Origin: Akkermansia massiliensis
Lineage (GTDB): Bacteria; Verrucomicrobiota; Verrucomicrobiia; Verrucomicrobiales; Akkermansiaceae
Direction: 5' to 3'
Length of the DNA stretch: 64,000 nt
Assembly (NCBI RefSeq): GCF_023516715.1
Contig: NZ_JAMGSI010000002.1
Coordinates: 186,001 to 250,000, forward strand
Positions 43,664 to 50,858 of the stretch are shown here, piece after piece (within the stretch, counting starts at the first letter, position 1; each line of letters opens with the position of its first letter). Under the pieces are notes generated by a model that was not told the origin of the DNA, made no database searches, and was given only the letters and a program-made list of their open reading frames with translations. A program made the translations under genes and the position numbers.

Positions 43664-45760
43664 ATGCACTATCAGGTTATCCACCATACGCCCGGCAGGC
43701 TCCGGGTGCGCTGCGGCCGCGGCATGTTCAACCATGACCAGGCCTGCGGCATTGAATGCAGGCTCCTGAAGCTGAAAGGGGTCAGCTCCGTCAAGGCCAC
43801 TCCCTGCAACGGGGGGGTGTTCATCCTGTACGAAGGGGCGAATCCCCAGACCATTTTCCGCGTGCTGGACAGGCTCAGGCCGGAAACGCTCCGCAGCCAT
43901 GAACCGGAAGAACGAGCGGAAGCCAGGAAACTGGGCCAATCCTTTTCCCTTAAGATAGCCGGGAAAGTTTCTTCCTTCCTGCTCTGCAAATTATTCCTGC
44001 CGCCCCCTCTCAGAATGGCCAAGGCTTTCTGGAACTACGGCTCCTATTTCCGGCGCGGAATGGCAGGCCTGGGCAGCGGCAGGCTCAATGTGGCGGTTCT
44101 GGACGCCGTATCCATCGGTGTCTCCATCGGCACCAGGGCCTACGGAACGGCCAATTCCATCATGTTCCTTCTTTCCATTTCAGACCTGCTGGAAAATTAC
44201 ACGCGGAAGAAGACCCGGGCGGCGCTTGCGGCCAGCCTGAGCATCAACGTGGACCAGGTCTGGAGGGTGGAAAAGGACGGCATGCGCCAGGTTCCCATGG
44301 AACAAATCCGGCCCGGGGACAAGATCCGAGTGGACGCCGGCAACGTCATCCCCGTGGACGGCGCCGTCCTGTCCGGGGAGGCGGAAGTGAACCAGGCCGC
44401 CATGACGGGAGAATCGGAAGCGGCAGCCAAGCAGGAAGGCTCCGTCGTCTTCGCCGGGACCACGCTGGAAACAGGCTCCCTCGTCATCCGGGTGGACGCC
44501 ATGGGCGACCAGTCCCGCATCAACAACATCATCGCCCTGATTGACCATTCGGAGGAATTGAAGGCCCGCATCCAGAGCCGGGCGGAAAAACTCGCGGATT
44601 CCATCGTTCCCCTCACCCTGCTCACGGCGGGTGCGCTGTTCCTGTTCACCCGGAACATCTCCAAGGCGCTCTCCGTGCTGATGGTGGATTATTCCTGCGC
44701 CATCAAGCTCGCCACGCCCATTTCCGTCATCTCCGCCATGAAGGAAGCTTCCGCGCGCAAGATCATGATCAAGGGCGGAAAATTCATGGAGCTGTTCGCC
44801 AGGGCGGACACCATCGTTTTTGACAAGACGGGCACGCTGACCTCCGCCTGCCCCCAGGTGACGCAGATTGTCCCCCTGAGCGACTGCAGCCGGGAATACA
44901 TCCTGAAAACGGCCGCCTGCCTGGAAGAGCACTTCCCCCACAGCGTGGCGCGGGCCGTCGTGCGCAAGGCGCTGGAGGAAGGCCTGCACCATGAGGAAGA
45001 GCACGCGGAGGTGGAATACATCGTGGCCCACGGCATCTCCTCCCGCCTGCATGGGAAGAAGGTCCTCGTGGGCAGCTACCACTTCCTTTTTGAAGATGAA
45101 GGCATCCCCCTCACGGAAGAACAGCGGCAGACTATCCGCAGCCACGCCAGGGGCAAATCCAACATCTTCCTGGCCATAGGCCGCAGGGCGATCGGCATGA
45201 TCGGCGTCAGCGATCCTCCCAGGCCGGAAGCCAGGGAAACGATCGCCCGGCTGAAGCGGCAGGGCATTTCCTCCATCATCATGCTCACCGGAGACAGCGA
45301 GTCCGCCGCCCGCGCCATCAGCCGCCAGCTGGGCATCACGGAATACCGCTCCCAGGTTCTGCCGGAGGACAAGGCGCGCTTCATCCAGCAGTTGAAGCAG
45401 TCCGGAAGAACGGTGTGCATGGTGGGTGACGGCATCAACGATTCCCCCGCCCTTTCCTGCGCGGACGTCTCCGTCTCCATGAAGGATTCCTCCGACATCG
45501 CCCGTGAAGTAGCGGACATTTCCCTGCTGTCCAGCTCCCTGAGTGAACTGGCGGTTTTAAGGGAACTAAGCTGCGCCGTCCTTGAAAAAATAGAGCGCAA
45601 CTACCGCTTCATCGTCGGGTTCAACACCTCCCTGATTCTGCTGGGCATGTTCGGGCTGATTACCCCGGCCCTTTCCGCATTCCTCCACAATGCCTCCACG
45701 GTGTACGTCAGCGCGCGCAGCACGCGCCGCTGCCTGCCCCCGGTCGGCACTCCGCAGTAA
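43664..45760 (+). CDS. P1B-type ATPase with SCAIK motif (P1B-6-like)
   Basis: A 698-residue metal pump. Residues of about 1-75 form an HMA-like domain without the usual CxxC, carrying the phrase HHTPGRLRVRCG. The core has the actuator TGE in AAMTGESEAAAKQ, a changed channel motif Ser344-Cys-Ala-Ile-Lys (DYSCAIKLATP, where most heavy-metal pumps have CPC), phosphorylation Asp387 in DKTGTLT, HSVARAVV in the nucleotide domain, and GDGINDSP at about 588. Replacement of CPC by SCxxK marks a separate branch whose members, as I recall, include the ferrosome ATPase FezB. The start at 43664 gives the HMA-like domain; an upstream 62-codon extension that overlaps the previous gene is rejected. The gene is convergent with the repressor gene. 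Confidence 0.93.
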   Translation: MHYQVIHHTPGRLRVRCGRGMFNHDQACGIECRLLKLKGVSSVKATPCNGGVFILYEGANPQTIFRVLDRLRPETLRSHEPEERAEARKLGQSFSLKIAGKVSSFLLCKLFLPPPLRMAKAFWNYGSYFRRGMAGLGSGRLNVAVLDAVSIGVSIGTRAYGTANSIMFLLSISDLLENYTRKKTRAALAASLSINVDQVWRVEKDGMRQVPMEQIRPGDKIRVDAGNVIPVDGAVLSGEAEVNQAAMTGESEAAAKQEGSVVFAGTTLETGSLVIRVDAMGDQSRINNIIALIDHSEELKARIQSRAEKLADSIVPLTLLTAGALFLFTRNISKALSVLMVDYSCAIKLATPISVISAMKEASARKIMIKGGKFMELFARADTIVFDKTGTLTSACPQVTQIVPLSDCSREYILKTAACLEEHFPHSVARAVVRKALEEGLHHEEEHAEVEYIVAHGISSRLHGKKVLVGSYHFLFEDEGIPLTEEQRQTIRSHARGKSNIFLAIGRRAIGMIGVSDPPRPEARETIARLKRQGISSIIMLTGDSESAARAISRQLGITEYRSQVLPEDKARFIQQLKQSGRTVCMVGDGINDSPALSCADVSVSMKDSSDIAREVADISLLSSSLSELAVLRELSCAVLEKIERNYRFIVGFNTSLILLGMFGLITPALSAFLHNASTVYVSARSTRRCLPPVGTPQ

Positions 45761-45764
45761 AAGG

Positions 45765-45800
45765 AAAGGGATGGTTCATGTGGAAATGAACCATCCCTTT
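45765..45800. terminator. Hairpin between the ATPase and the repressor
   Basis: A perfect 15-bp stem AAAGGGATGGTTCAT / ATGAACCATCCCTTT with a 6-base loop in the 60-base convergent gap. The minus-strand side is followed by CCTTTT, so it probably ends the repressor transcript; it may serve both directions. Confidence 0.82.
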
Positions 45801-45820
45801 GAAAAACGTCCTGGGCCTTC

Positions 45821-46228
45821 CTATTCTCCGCTCTTCCGGCAATGCTCCGTCAGGAGCTGGAACCGGGAAATTTCCTCCAGCGTCATGATGTGTTCAATGC
45901 CGCAGGCCACTTCGTCCGCGCGCTTCTCCTCCATCTTCAGCACCGTGATCAGGAATTCTTTCACCATGGTATGGCAGGAAATAACCCGGTCCGCGTAATA
46001 ACGGCCCTCCCGGGTCAGCACAATGGGGGAATACTGCGTATATTCAACCAGGCCGCGTTCCTTCAACTGCTTCATGGCCAGGGAGACGGAAGGCTTTTTC
46101 ACGTTCAGCGCCTCCGCGATCTCTCCTACGGCGGCGCACCCTTTTTCCAGCTCGATGTTGCGGACGGCCTCAATGTAATCCTCCAGGCTGTTGCTCAGCT
46201 CCAGGGAGGGAAAGTTTTTGCGTATCAT
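45821..46228 (-). CDS. DtxR/MntR-family metal-dependent repressor
   Basis: A 135-residue winged-helix repressor. Residues of about 8-70 are the DNA-binding domain, with recognition helix KKPSVSLAMKQLKERGL. The dimerisation domain holds candidate metal ligands: Asp17 and Glu20 (LEDYIEAV), His86, Cys109, Glu112 and His113 (CGIEHIM). Asp17 matches the MntR Asp8 position, while Cys109 matches the DtxR Cys102 position, so the site is a blend and the cognate metal, Fe(II) or Mn(II), cannot be called. It lacks the C-terminal SH3/FeoA-like domain of DtxR/IdeR and resembles MntR in length. An operator 12 bases upstream of its start suggests autoregulation; the same motif marks the feo, ATPase and porin promoters. 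Confidence 0.93.
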   Translation of the reverse strand: MIRKNFPSLELSNSLEDYIEAVRNIELEKGCAAVGEIAEALNVKKPSVSLAMKQLKERGLVEYTQYSPIVLTREGRYYADRVISCHTMVKEFLITVLKMEEKRADEVACGIEHIMTLEEISRFQLLTEHCRKSGE

Positions 46229-46239
46229 GACTGATGCTT

Positions 46240-46255
46240 ATTAGGTTTAACTAAC
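46240..46255. promoter_or_regulatory. DtxR-type operator at the repressor promoter (site E)
   Basis: ATTAG-GTTTAA-CTAAC, inverted repeat with 4 perfect inner pairs, spaced by 6; 11 bases lie between it and the repressor start codon on the minus strand, so binding would block initiation or the promoter. Confidence 0.72.
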
Positions 46256-46303
46256 AAAAACAATAACCCAAGCTCCGGTCAAGTCAACCTCTTCTTGAAA
46301 AAT

Positions 46304-46319
46304 ATTAGGTGAGACAAAC
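46304..46319. promoter_or_regulatory. DtxR-type operator, degenerate (site F)
   Basis: ATTAG-GTGAGA-CAAAC. One perfect half-site and the recurring CAAAC variant, between sites E and G in the repressor upstream region. Confidence 0.5.
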
Positions 46320-46337
46320 TTTTTTCTTGCAAGGCAA

Positions 46338-46353
46338 GTTAGATCTCACTAAC
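46338..46353. promoter_or_regulatory. DtxR-type operator, perfect (site G)
   Basis: GTTAG-ATCTCA-CTAAC, a perfect inverted repeat spaced by 6. It is 8 bases upstream of an ATG on the plus strand (candidate Cys-rich ORF, 46362) and 110 bases upstream of the repressor on the other strand. Confidence 0.72.
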
Positions 46354-46361
46354 TTTCATTC

Positions 46362-46583
46362 ATGGTCAGCCCAAACCCGGAAAGAAACAACGGAAGAAAA
46401 TGCTCCGGCGGCGTTCCCGCCAGAACGGAGTCCTTCTTCTCCAGGTTCTTTTCCGCCTCGCGCCCCTGCTGCTGCCGGGGCTGCGCCCTGAAATGCTCCG
46501 GGAAAAATTGTCCCTCCGACAACAAGGGAAAACAGGCGCGGCCAAACTCCTTGGGGAACGCGTCCACAAACTGTATGGACTAG
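46362..46583 (+). CDS. Candidate Cys-rich small protein (uncertain)
   Basis: A 73-codon open frame that starts 8 bases after operator site G. It has Cys-rich phrasing near the middle (RPCCCRGCALKCSGKNC) and no signal peptide or helix. Two other small genes in this metal region are also Cys-rich and near operators, which is why it is listed. Against it: no ribosome-binding site, and other frames of equal length overlap. It could instead be random GC-rich DNA or a remnant. Confidence 0.28.
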   Translation: MVSPNPERNNGRKCSGGVPARTESFFSRFFSASRPCCCRGCALKCSGKNCPSDNKGKQARPNSLGNASTNCMD

Positions 46584-46662
46584 TCATCCGGTGCTCTAAC
46601 ACATTATCGCCTAAACACGGGCGCGTTCCCCTTCCCTTTTTTCCTTCCTCTGCGGGACGCGG

Positions 46663-47484
46663 TCAGCGGAGAACCACCGCCGGACCGTCATACCCTTCAG
46701 GCGTATAGCTGCGGATGGAGACGCCCCCCTCCGCCGTCACGTCCGCCGCCCAGCACTCGGCATGGTGGAAGCAGGCGCCCAGATTGACGTACAGCCGCCC
46801 TCCCCTTTTCCCGGTCACCGCACGGCGGTGCAGATGGCCGAAGATGACGACTTCCGCTTCCGGGAAAAAGCGTTCCGTGAATTTCCGCATGCGCCGCATC
46901 ATCGTCAGCCATGCCAGAAGAATCTGCGCGGGCCGCTCCGGCGGCCAGGCGGAATGCGCCAGAAAACGCACCAGCTTGTTCCGGCACGCCCCGGAACGCG
47001 TGTAAATGGGGGGAACCAGCACGCTCATGGCGCGCGCCAGTTCCAGCCGCCGCCGCAAATCCGTATCCGCCTCCGGGAACGCGGCAATCAGCTCACGGGA
47101 GGCCTGCTTGTTTTTCAAATATTCCCATCCCCACGGGGCCACCTCCTTGAACAGGGCATGACCGTGCAGGGCGCAGACGCGTCCCCCCTGCAATTTCAGC
47201 AGTCCGGCCTTCTCATCCGGGTCATGGTTGCCGGCCAGCAGCACGGGCTGCACTCCGGCATCCCGGCACATTTGCAGGAAACGGGCGCGTTTTTCCAGCC
47301 CTTCCGCCTGGCAGGGGCTTTCACGGGTTTCACTGAGGTCCCCGCACACCACCAGATGAGTGCACCCCTCCAGCAGGAAAGCCAGCTCCTCCGGCTCCCG
47401 GGCCAGCGCCTTGGCATGGCCGAAGTGGACGTCTGAAATGAACCGGGCACGTTCTCCCGGAGCAAGGTCAAGTTCCTGAATCAT
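46663..47484 (-). CDS. Calcineurin-like metallophosphoesterase
   Basis: A 273-residue phosphoesterase. The dimetal motifs appear in order: FISDVHFGH (Asp and His), CGDLSET (Asp), LAGNHDPDE (Asn-His-Asp), ALHGHAL (His), and FGHLHRRAV (two His). A helical insertion lies between the last two blocks (about 115-200). The substrate is not predictable; relatives act on phosphoproteins, nucleotides, UDP-diacylglucosamine or DNA. No signal peptide is present, so it is cytoplasmic. The neighbouring SpoU methyltransferase gene ends 33 bases upstream on the same strand. Confidence 0.88.
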   Translation of the reverse strand: MIQELDLAPGERARFISDVHFGHAKALAREPEELAFLLEGCTHLVVCGDLSETRESPCQAEGLEKRARFLQMCRDAGVQPVLLAGNHDPDEKAGLLKLQGGRVCALHGHALFKEVAPWGWEYLKNKQASRELIAAFPEADTDLRRRLELARAMSVLVPPIYTRSGACRNKLVRFLAHSAWPPERPAQILLAWLTMMRRMRKFTERFFPEAEVVIFGHLHRRAVTGKRGGRLYVNLGACFHHAECWAADVTAEGGVSIRSYTPEGYDGPAVVLR

Positions 47485-47517
47485 AAGGACGGAGGGAGGA
47501 GGAAAACAACCATGGAA

Positions 47518-48105
47518 TCAGGAGCGCAGCCGCTGCCGCACCATCTCATACAGGCACACGCCCGTAGCTACGGACACGTTCAGGCACGGAACGCTCCCCT
47601 TCATGGGAATCCTGATCAGGAAGTCGCAATTCTCTTCCGTCAGCCGCCTCATTCCTTCCCCTTCCGCGCCCATCACCAGCGCGGCCGGCCCCGTGAAATC
47701 CGTTTCATACAGGTCGCGGTCCCCCTTGTCCGAGGTGCCGAATATCCAGATGCCGCGGCCCTGGAGCTGCTTCATGGTGCGCGCCAGGTTGGTCACCTGG
47801 ATGAAAGGCACCTTTTCCGCCGCCCCCACGGAGACGCGCAGCACGGTCTCCGTAATGCCCACGGACTTGTCACGCGGAGCGATTACGGCATCCACGCCCG
47901 CGCCGTCCGCCGTCCGCAGAATGGCTCCCAGGTTGTGGGGGTCCTGCACGCAGTCCAGAATCAGCAGCAGGGGGTTGGGGGACTTGTCCAGAATCCCGTC
48001 CAGCACATCCTCTCCCAGCGCCTTCACGGCAATTTTGGCCGGAGCGCTGCGCACATGCTTGTTCCGGCGCGCCTCCTGTTCGTTCCCTTGGGGTCTCATG
48101 CCCAT
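47518..48105 (-). CDS. SpoU/TrmH-family RNA 2'-O-methyltransferase (RlmB-like)
   Basis: A 195-residue SPOUT methyltransferase that transfers methyl from SAM to ribose 2'-OH of RNA. Motif 1 is [17 protein letters not shown], motif 2 [12 protein letters not shown], motif 3 [22 protein letters not shown], which form the trefoil knot. It lacks most of the L30e-like N-terminal substrate domain: only about 45 residues precede the catalytic domain ([13 protein letters not shown]), whereas E. coli RlmB has about 105 more. The target may be 23S rRNA G2251 or another RNA. The start at 48105 is followed by a second Met at 48099. Confidence 0.9.
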   Translation of the reverse strand: MGMRPQGNEQEARRNKHVRSAPAKIAVKALGEDVLDGILDKSPNPLLLILDCVQDPHNLGAILRTADGAGVDAVIAPRDKSVGITETVLRVSVGAAEKVPFIQVTNLARTMKQLQGRGIWIFGTSDKGDRDLYETDFTGPAALVMGAEGEGMRRLTEENCDFLIRIPMKGSVPCLNVSVATGVCLYEMVRQRLRS

Positions 48106-48211
48106 GAATTAGCGTGTTTCACGCTTCTTTTCCAGACAAATATGCCCCGCCGCCCCATCATTGGGCGTGACTTGAGGGTCTCCGTTATGCTACAGTTCCG
48201 TACCATTCAAG

Positions 48212-49816
48212 ATGAAGACGAGCGACTTTTTAGTCATTGGGGCAGGTGTTGCCGGATTGAGTTTCGCCTTGAGAGCGGCGGAACACGGCAAGGTTGCCGT
48301 CATTACAAAAGGCAAATTTCTGGATTGCAGTTCCGCCAAGGCGCAGGGCGGCATAGCCGCCGTTTGGGACCGCAACGACTCCTTTGAAGACCACATTGCG
48401 GACACGCTGGACGCCGGCGCGGGCCTCTGCAACGAACAGGCCGTACGCACCATTGTGGAGGAAGGCCCCGGCGCCATCCGGGAACTGCTGGAATGGGGCG
48501 TCAATTTTGACCCCGGCAACCAGGGGGAGGATTACGAACTGGCCCGGGAGGGAGGCCATACCAAGCGGCGCATCCTCCACGCCAAGGACGCCACCGGCCT
48601 GGAAATCACCTCCAAGCTGCTGGAGGCGGCCAAGCTCCACCCCAACATCCAACTGCTGGAAGACCACTTCGCCATCGACCTGATTACGACGACCAAACTA
48701 GGTCTGGTCACGGAAGACCGCGTGCTTGGGGCCTACGTGCTGGACCGCGCCTCCGGGGAAGTGGAAATTTTCCGGTCAGACCGCGTGCTGCTCGCCACCG
48801 GCGGCTGCGGACGCGTGTACCTGTACACCACCAACAATGATTCCGCCACGGGGGACGGCGTAGCCATGGCCTGGCGCGCGGGAGCCACCATCGCCAACAT
48901 GGAATTCGTGCAGTTCCACCCCACCTGCTTCTTCAACACCCGCGCGGAAGGAGCGGAAGCGCGCTCCTTCCTCATCTCCGAGGCCGTGCGGGGCGAAGGC
49001 GGCGTACTGATCGGAGCGGACGGGAAGGAATTCATGCACAAGTACGATCCCCGCAAATCCCTGGCCCCGCGCGACATTACCGCCCGCGCCGTGGACTCGG
49101 AAATGAAGAGGACGGGCAGCATGTGCGTCTATCTGGATATCTCCCATAAGCCGGAGGGCTTCGTCCAGGAGCGCTTCCCCCTGATTTACGAGACCTGCAG
49201 CCGCTACGGCATCAACCCCGCCAGGGAGCCCATTCCGGTCGTTCCCGCAGCGCACTTCCAGTGCGGCGGCGTCCTGACGGACGTCAACGGCCAGACCAGC
49301 CTGGACGGCCTTTACGCCGCCGGGGAAACCGGGTGCACGGGCCTCCACGGCGCCAACCGCCTGGCCTCCAACTCCCTGCTGGAATGCGTGGTGGTCGCCA
49401 AGCGCGCGCTGGACTCCATGCTCTCCCTCCAGCCGCTGAGAAAGGATGCCCCCACTTCTTACGACATCCCCGCGTGGCACCACGGGGATACCGCCCTGCC
49501 GGACGAACTTTCCGTCATCTATCACAATTGGGATGAAATCCGCCGCCTGATGTGGGATTATGTCTCCATCGTGCGGACCAACAAAAGGCTGGACCGCGCG
49601 GCCACGCGCCTCCGGATGCTTCACCGGGAGGTGAAGGACTTCTACTGGGGGTACCGCATCACGCCGGACATCCTGGAACTGCGCAACCTGGTGGCGGTGG
49701 CCTCCCTGATCGTGGACTGCGCCATGCGGCGCAATGAAAGCCGCGGGCTCCACTTCAACACGGATTATCCCGGCAAGCTGGATCACCGCTTCGTCACTCA
49801 ACTGCACCGATGGTAA
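48212..49816 (+). CDS. nadB: L-aspartate oxidase
   Basis: A 534-residue FAD enzyme that oxidises L-aspartate to iminoaspartate, the first step of de novo NAD synthesis; with fumarate as acceptor it works without oxygen. FAD-binding GAGVAGLSFALRAAE (about 9-23), SSAKAQGGIAAV (substrate loop), the HTKRRILHAKDATG region, RDITARAVDSEM, PAAHFQCGGVLTDVNG and GLHGANRLASNSLLE follow the NadB order. A C-terminal helical domain of about 110 residues is present. A secreted-protein gene overlaps its stop codon by 7 bases. No nadA or nadC is in the window. Confidence 0.95.
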   Translation: MKTSDFLVIGAGVAGLSFALRAAEHGKVAVITKGKFLDCSSAKAQGGIAAVWDRNDSFEDHIADTLDAGAGLCNEQAVRTIVEEGPGAIRELLEWGVNFDPGNQGEDYELAREGGHTKRRILHAKDATGLEITSKLLEAAKLHPNIQLLEDHFAIDLITTTKLGLVTEDRVLGAYVLDRASGEVEIFRSDRVLLATGGCGRVYLYTTNNDSATGDGVAMAWRAGATIANMEFVQFHPTCFFNTRAEGAEARSFLISEAVRGEGGVLIGADGKEFMHKYDPRKSLAPRDITARAVDSEMKRTGSMCVYLDISHKPEGFVQERFPLIYETCSRYGINPAREPIPVVPAAHFQCGGVLTDVNGQTSLDGLYAAGETGCTGLHGANRLASNSLLECVVVAKRALDSMLSLQPLRKDAPTSYDIPAWHHGDTALPDELSVIYHNWDEIRRLMWDYVSIVRTNKRLDRAATRLRMLHREVKDFYWGYRITPDILELRNLVAVASLIVDCAMRRNESRGLHFNTDYPGKLDHRFVTQLHRW

Positions 49817-50841
49817 AACACTGGCAACGTCAACAGGCATTCCGGAAGGGTTCCGCTGGGAACTCCTTCCTTTCCGCATGCCTGCTTGCGTTGCTGGCCC
49901 TGGCTCCGGCAGGGGCCGCCAGGGCGGACATCCAGACGGGCCGGAGCGCAACCCGCGCCCTGGCGGACAGCTCCGGACGGCCCAAAGGCCCCGTCATCAT
50001 CACCCCCACGCAGCGGGACCCGCTGCCCAGGGTCATCGTCAAATCACCCGCCGCGGCCGCGGGCGGCAAACGCCCGACGCCCCAGCCCCGCATCCTTCCC
50101 AGGACGGCCAGGCAGAGCCCCGGCACCTATCCCTGGCGGCTCAATATCACCGCCACGGTCTTCTGGGTGGGGGAGGATTCCACGGAGCGCAACCCGGTAG
50201 CCAACCACAAGAGCTCGTGGGACTCCGCCTGGCGGGAAAACTTCGGCGGTTTCGACAATCCGGACCCCGTGTGCCGCACCGTGGACTTCCGCCCGAAAAC
50301 GTTCGTCCCCCGGCAAAATCCCTTTTACGTGGCGCTGCCCTACAATGACGTTTGCAAGGGAGAGCACAAGACGGAGGCGTCACGCGTCATCCCGTGGTTC
50401 CGCCGGGAATACACGGGGAAAGGGCAATCCGTCTGCAAAGGCAGGTGGGTGCAGATCGTCTACAACAAGCGCTCCTGCTTTGCCCAGTGGGAGGACTGCG
50501 GCCCCTTCACCACGGAAGACTGGCCCTATGTCTTCGGCGACAAGCCCCCCGTCAACACCCAAAACAAGGGAGCGGGCATCGACATCTCCCCCGCCGTGCG
50601 CGACTACCTGGGCATCACCGGCGGAACGGCCGTCGTCCACTGGCGCTTTGTGGAATTCTACCGCATCCCCCGCGGCCCCTGGTCCAAATGGGGGGATAAC
50701 AACCCCTTCGTCAATTCCGAAGTAGGCCCCGGGAGAAAAGCCCTCCAATCCCGGGAAGACCGCCTGCGCCAGCAGCAGGAAGCCATCCAGAGGGAGCTGT
50801 TGAAGGATCCCCAGAAGCTCAGGAGGGAACTCCAGGGATAG
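49810..50841 (+). CDS. Secreted protein, possible double-psi beta-barrel fold
   Basis: A 343-residue exported protein. It begins with a basic segment and signal peptide ending ARAD (about residue 40), then a Pro/Arg-rich low-complexity stretch (about 60-105). The central domain (about 106-300) has YPWRLNITATVFWVGEDSTE, several Cys (VCRT, DVCKG, SVCKG, RSCFAQWEDCGP) and GAGIDISPAVRDYLGI, which resembles the IDLS phrase of RlpA/expansin-type double-psi barrels. That would suggest a cell-wall-binding or lytic role, but this is a tentative reading. The C-terminal helix is charged (REDRLRQQQEAIQREL). It overlaps nadB by 7 bases and precedes a glycosyltransferase gene by 17. Confidence 0.75.
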   Translation: MVKHWQRQQAFRKGSAGNSFLSACLLALLALAPAGAARADIQTGRSATRALADSSGRPKGPVIITPTQRDPLPRVIVKSPAAAAGGKRPTPQPRILPRTARQSPGTYPWRLNITATVFWVGEDSTERNPVANHKSSWDSAWRENFGGFDNPDPVCRTVDFRPKTFVPRQNPFYVALPYNDVCKGEHKTEASRVIPWFRREYTGKGQSVCKGRWVQIVYNKRSCFAQWEDCGPFTTEDWPYVFGDKPPVNTQNKGAGIDISPAVRDYLGITGGTAVVHWRFVEFYRIPRGPWSKWGDNNPFVNSEVGPGRKALQSREDRLRQQQEAIQRELLKDPQKLRRELQG

Positions 50842-50858
50842 TCCGTTCCGCCGCGGCC

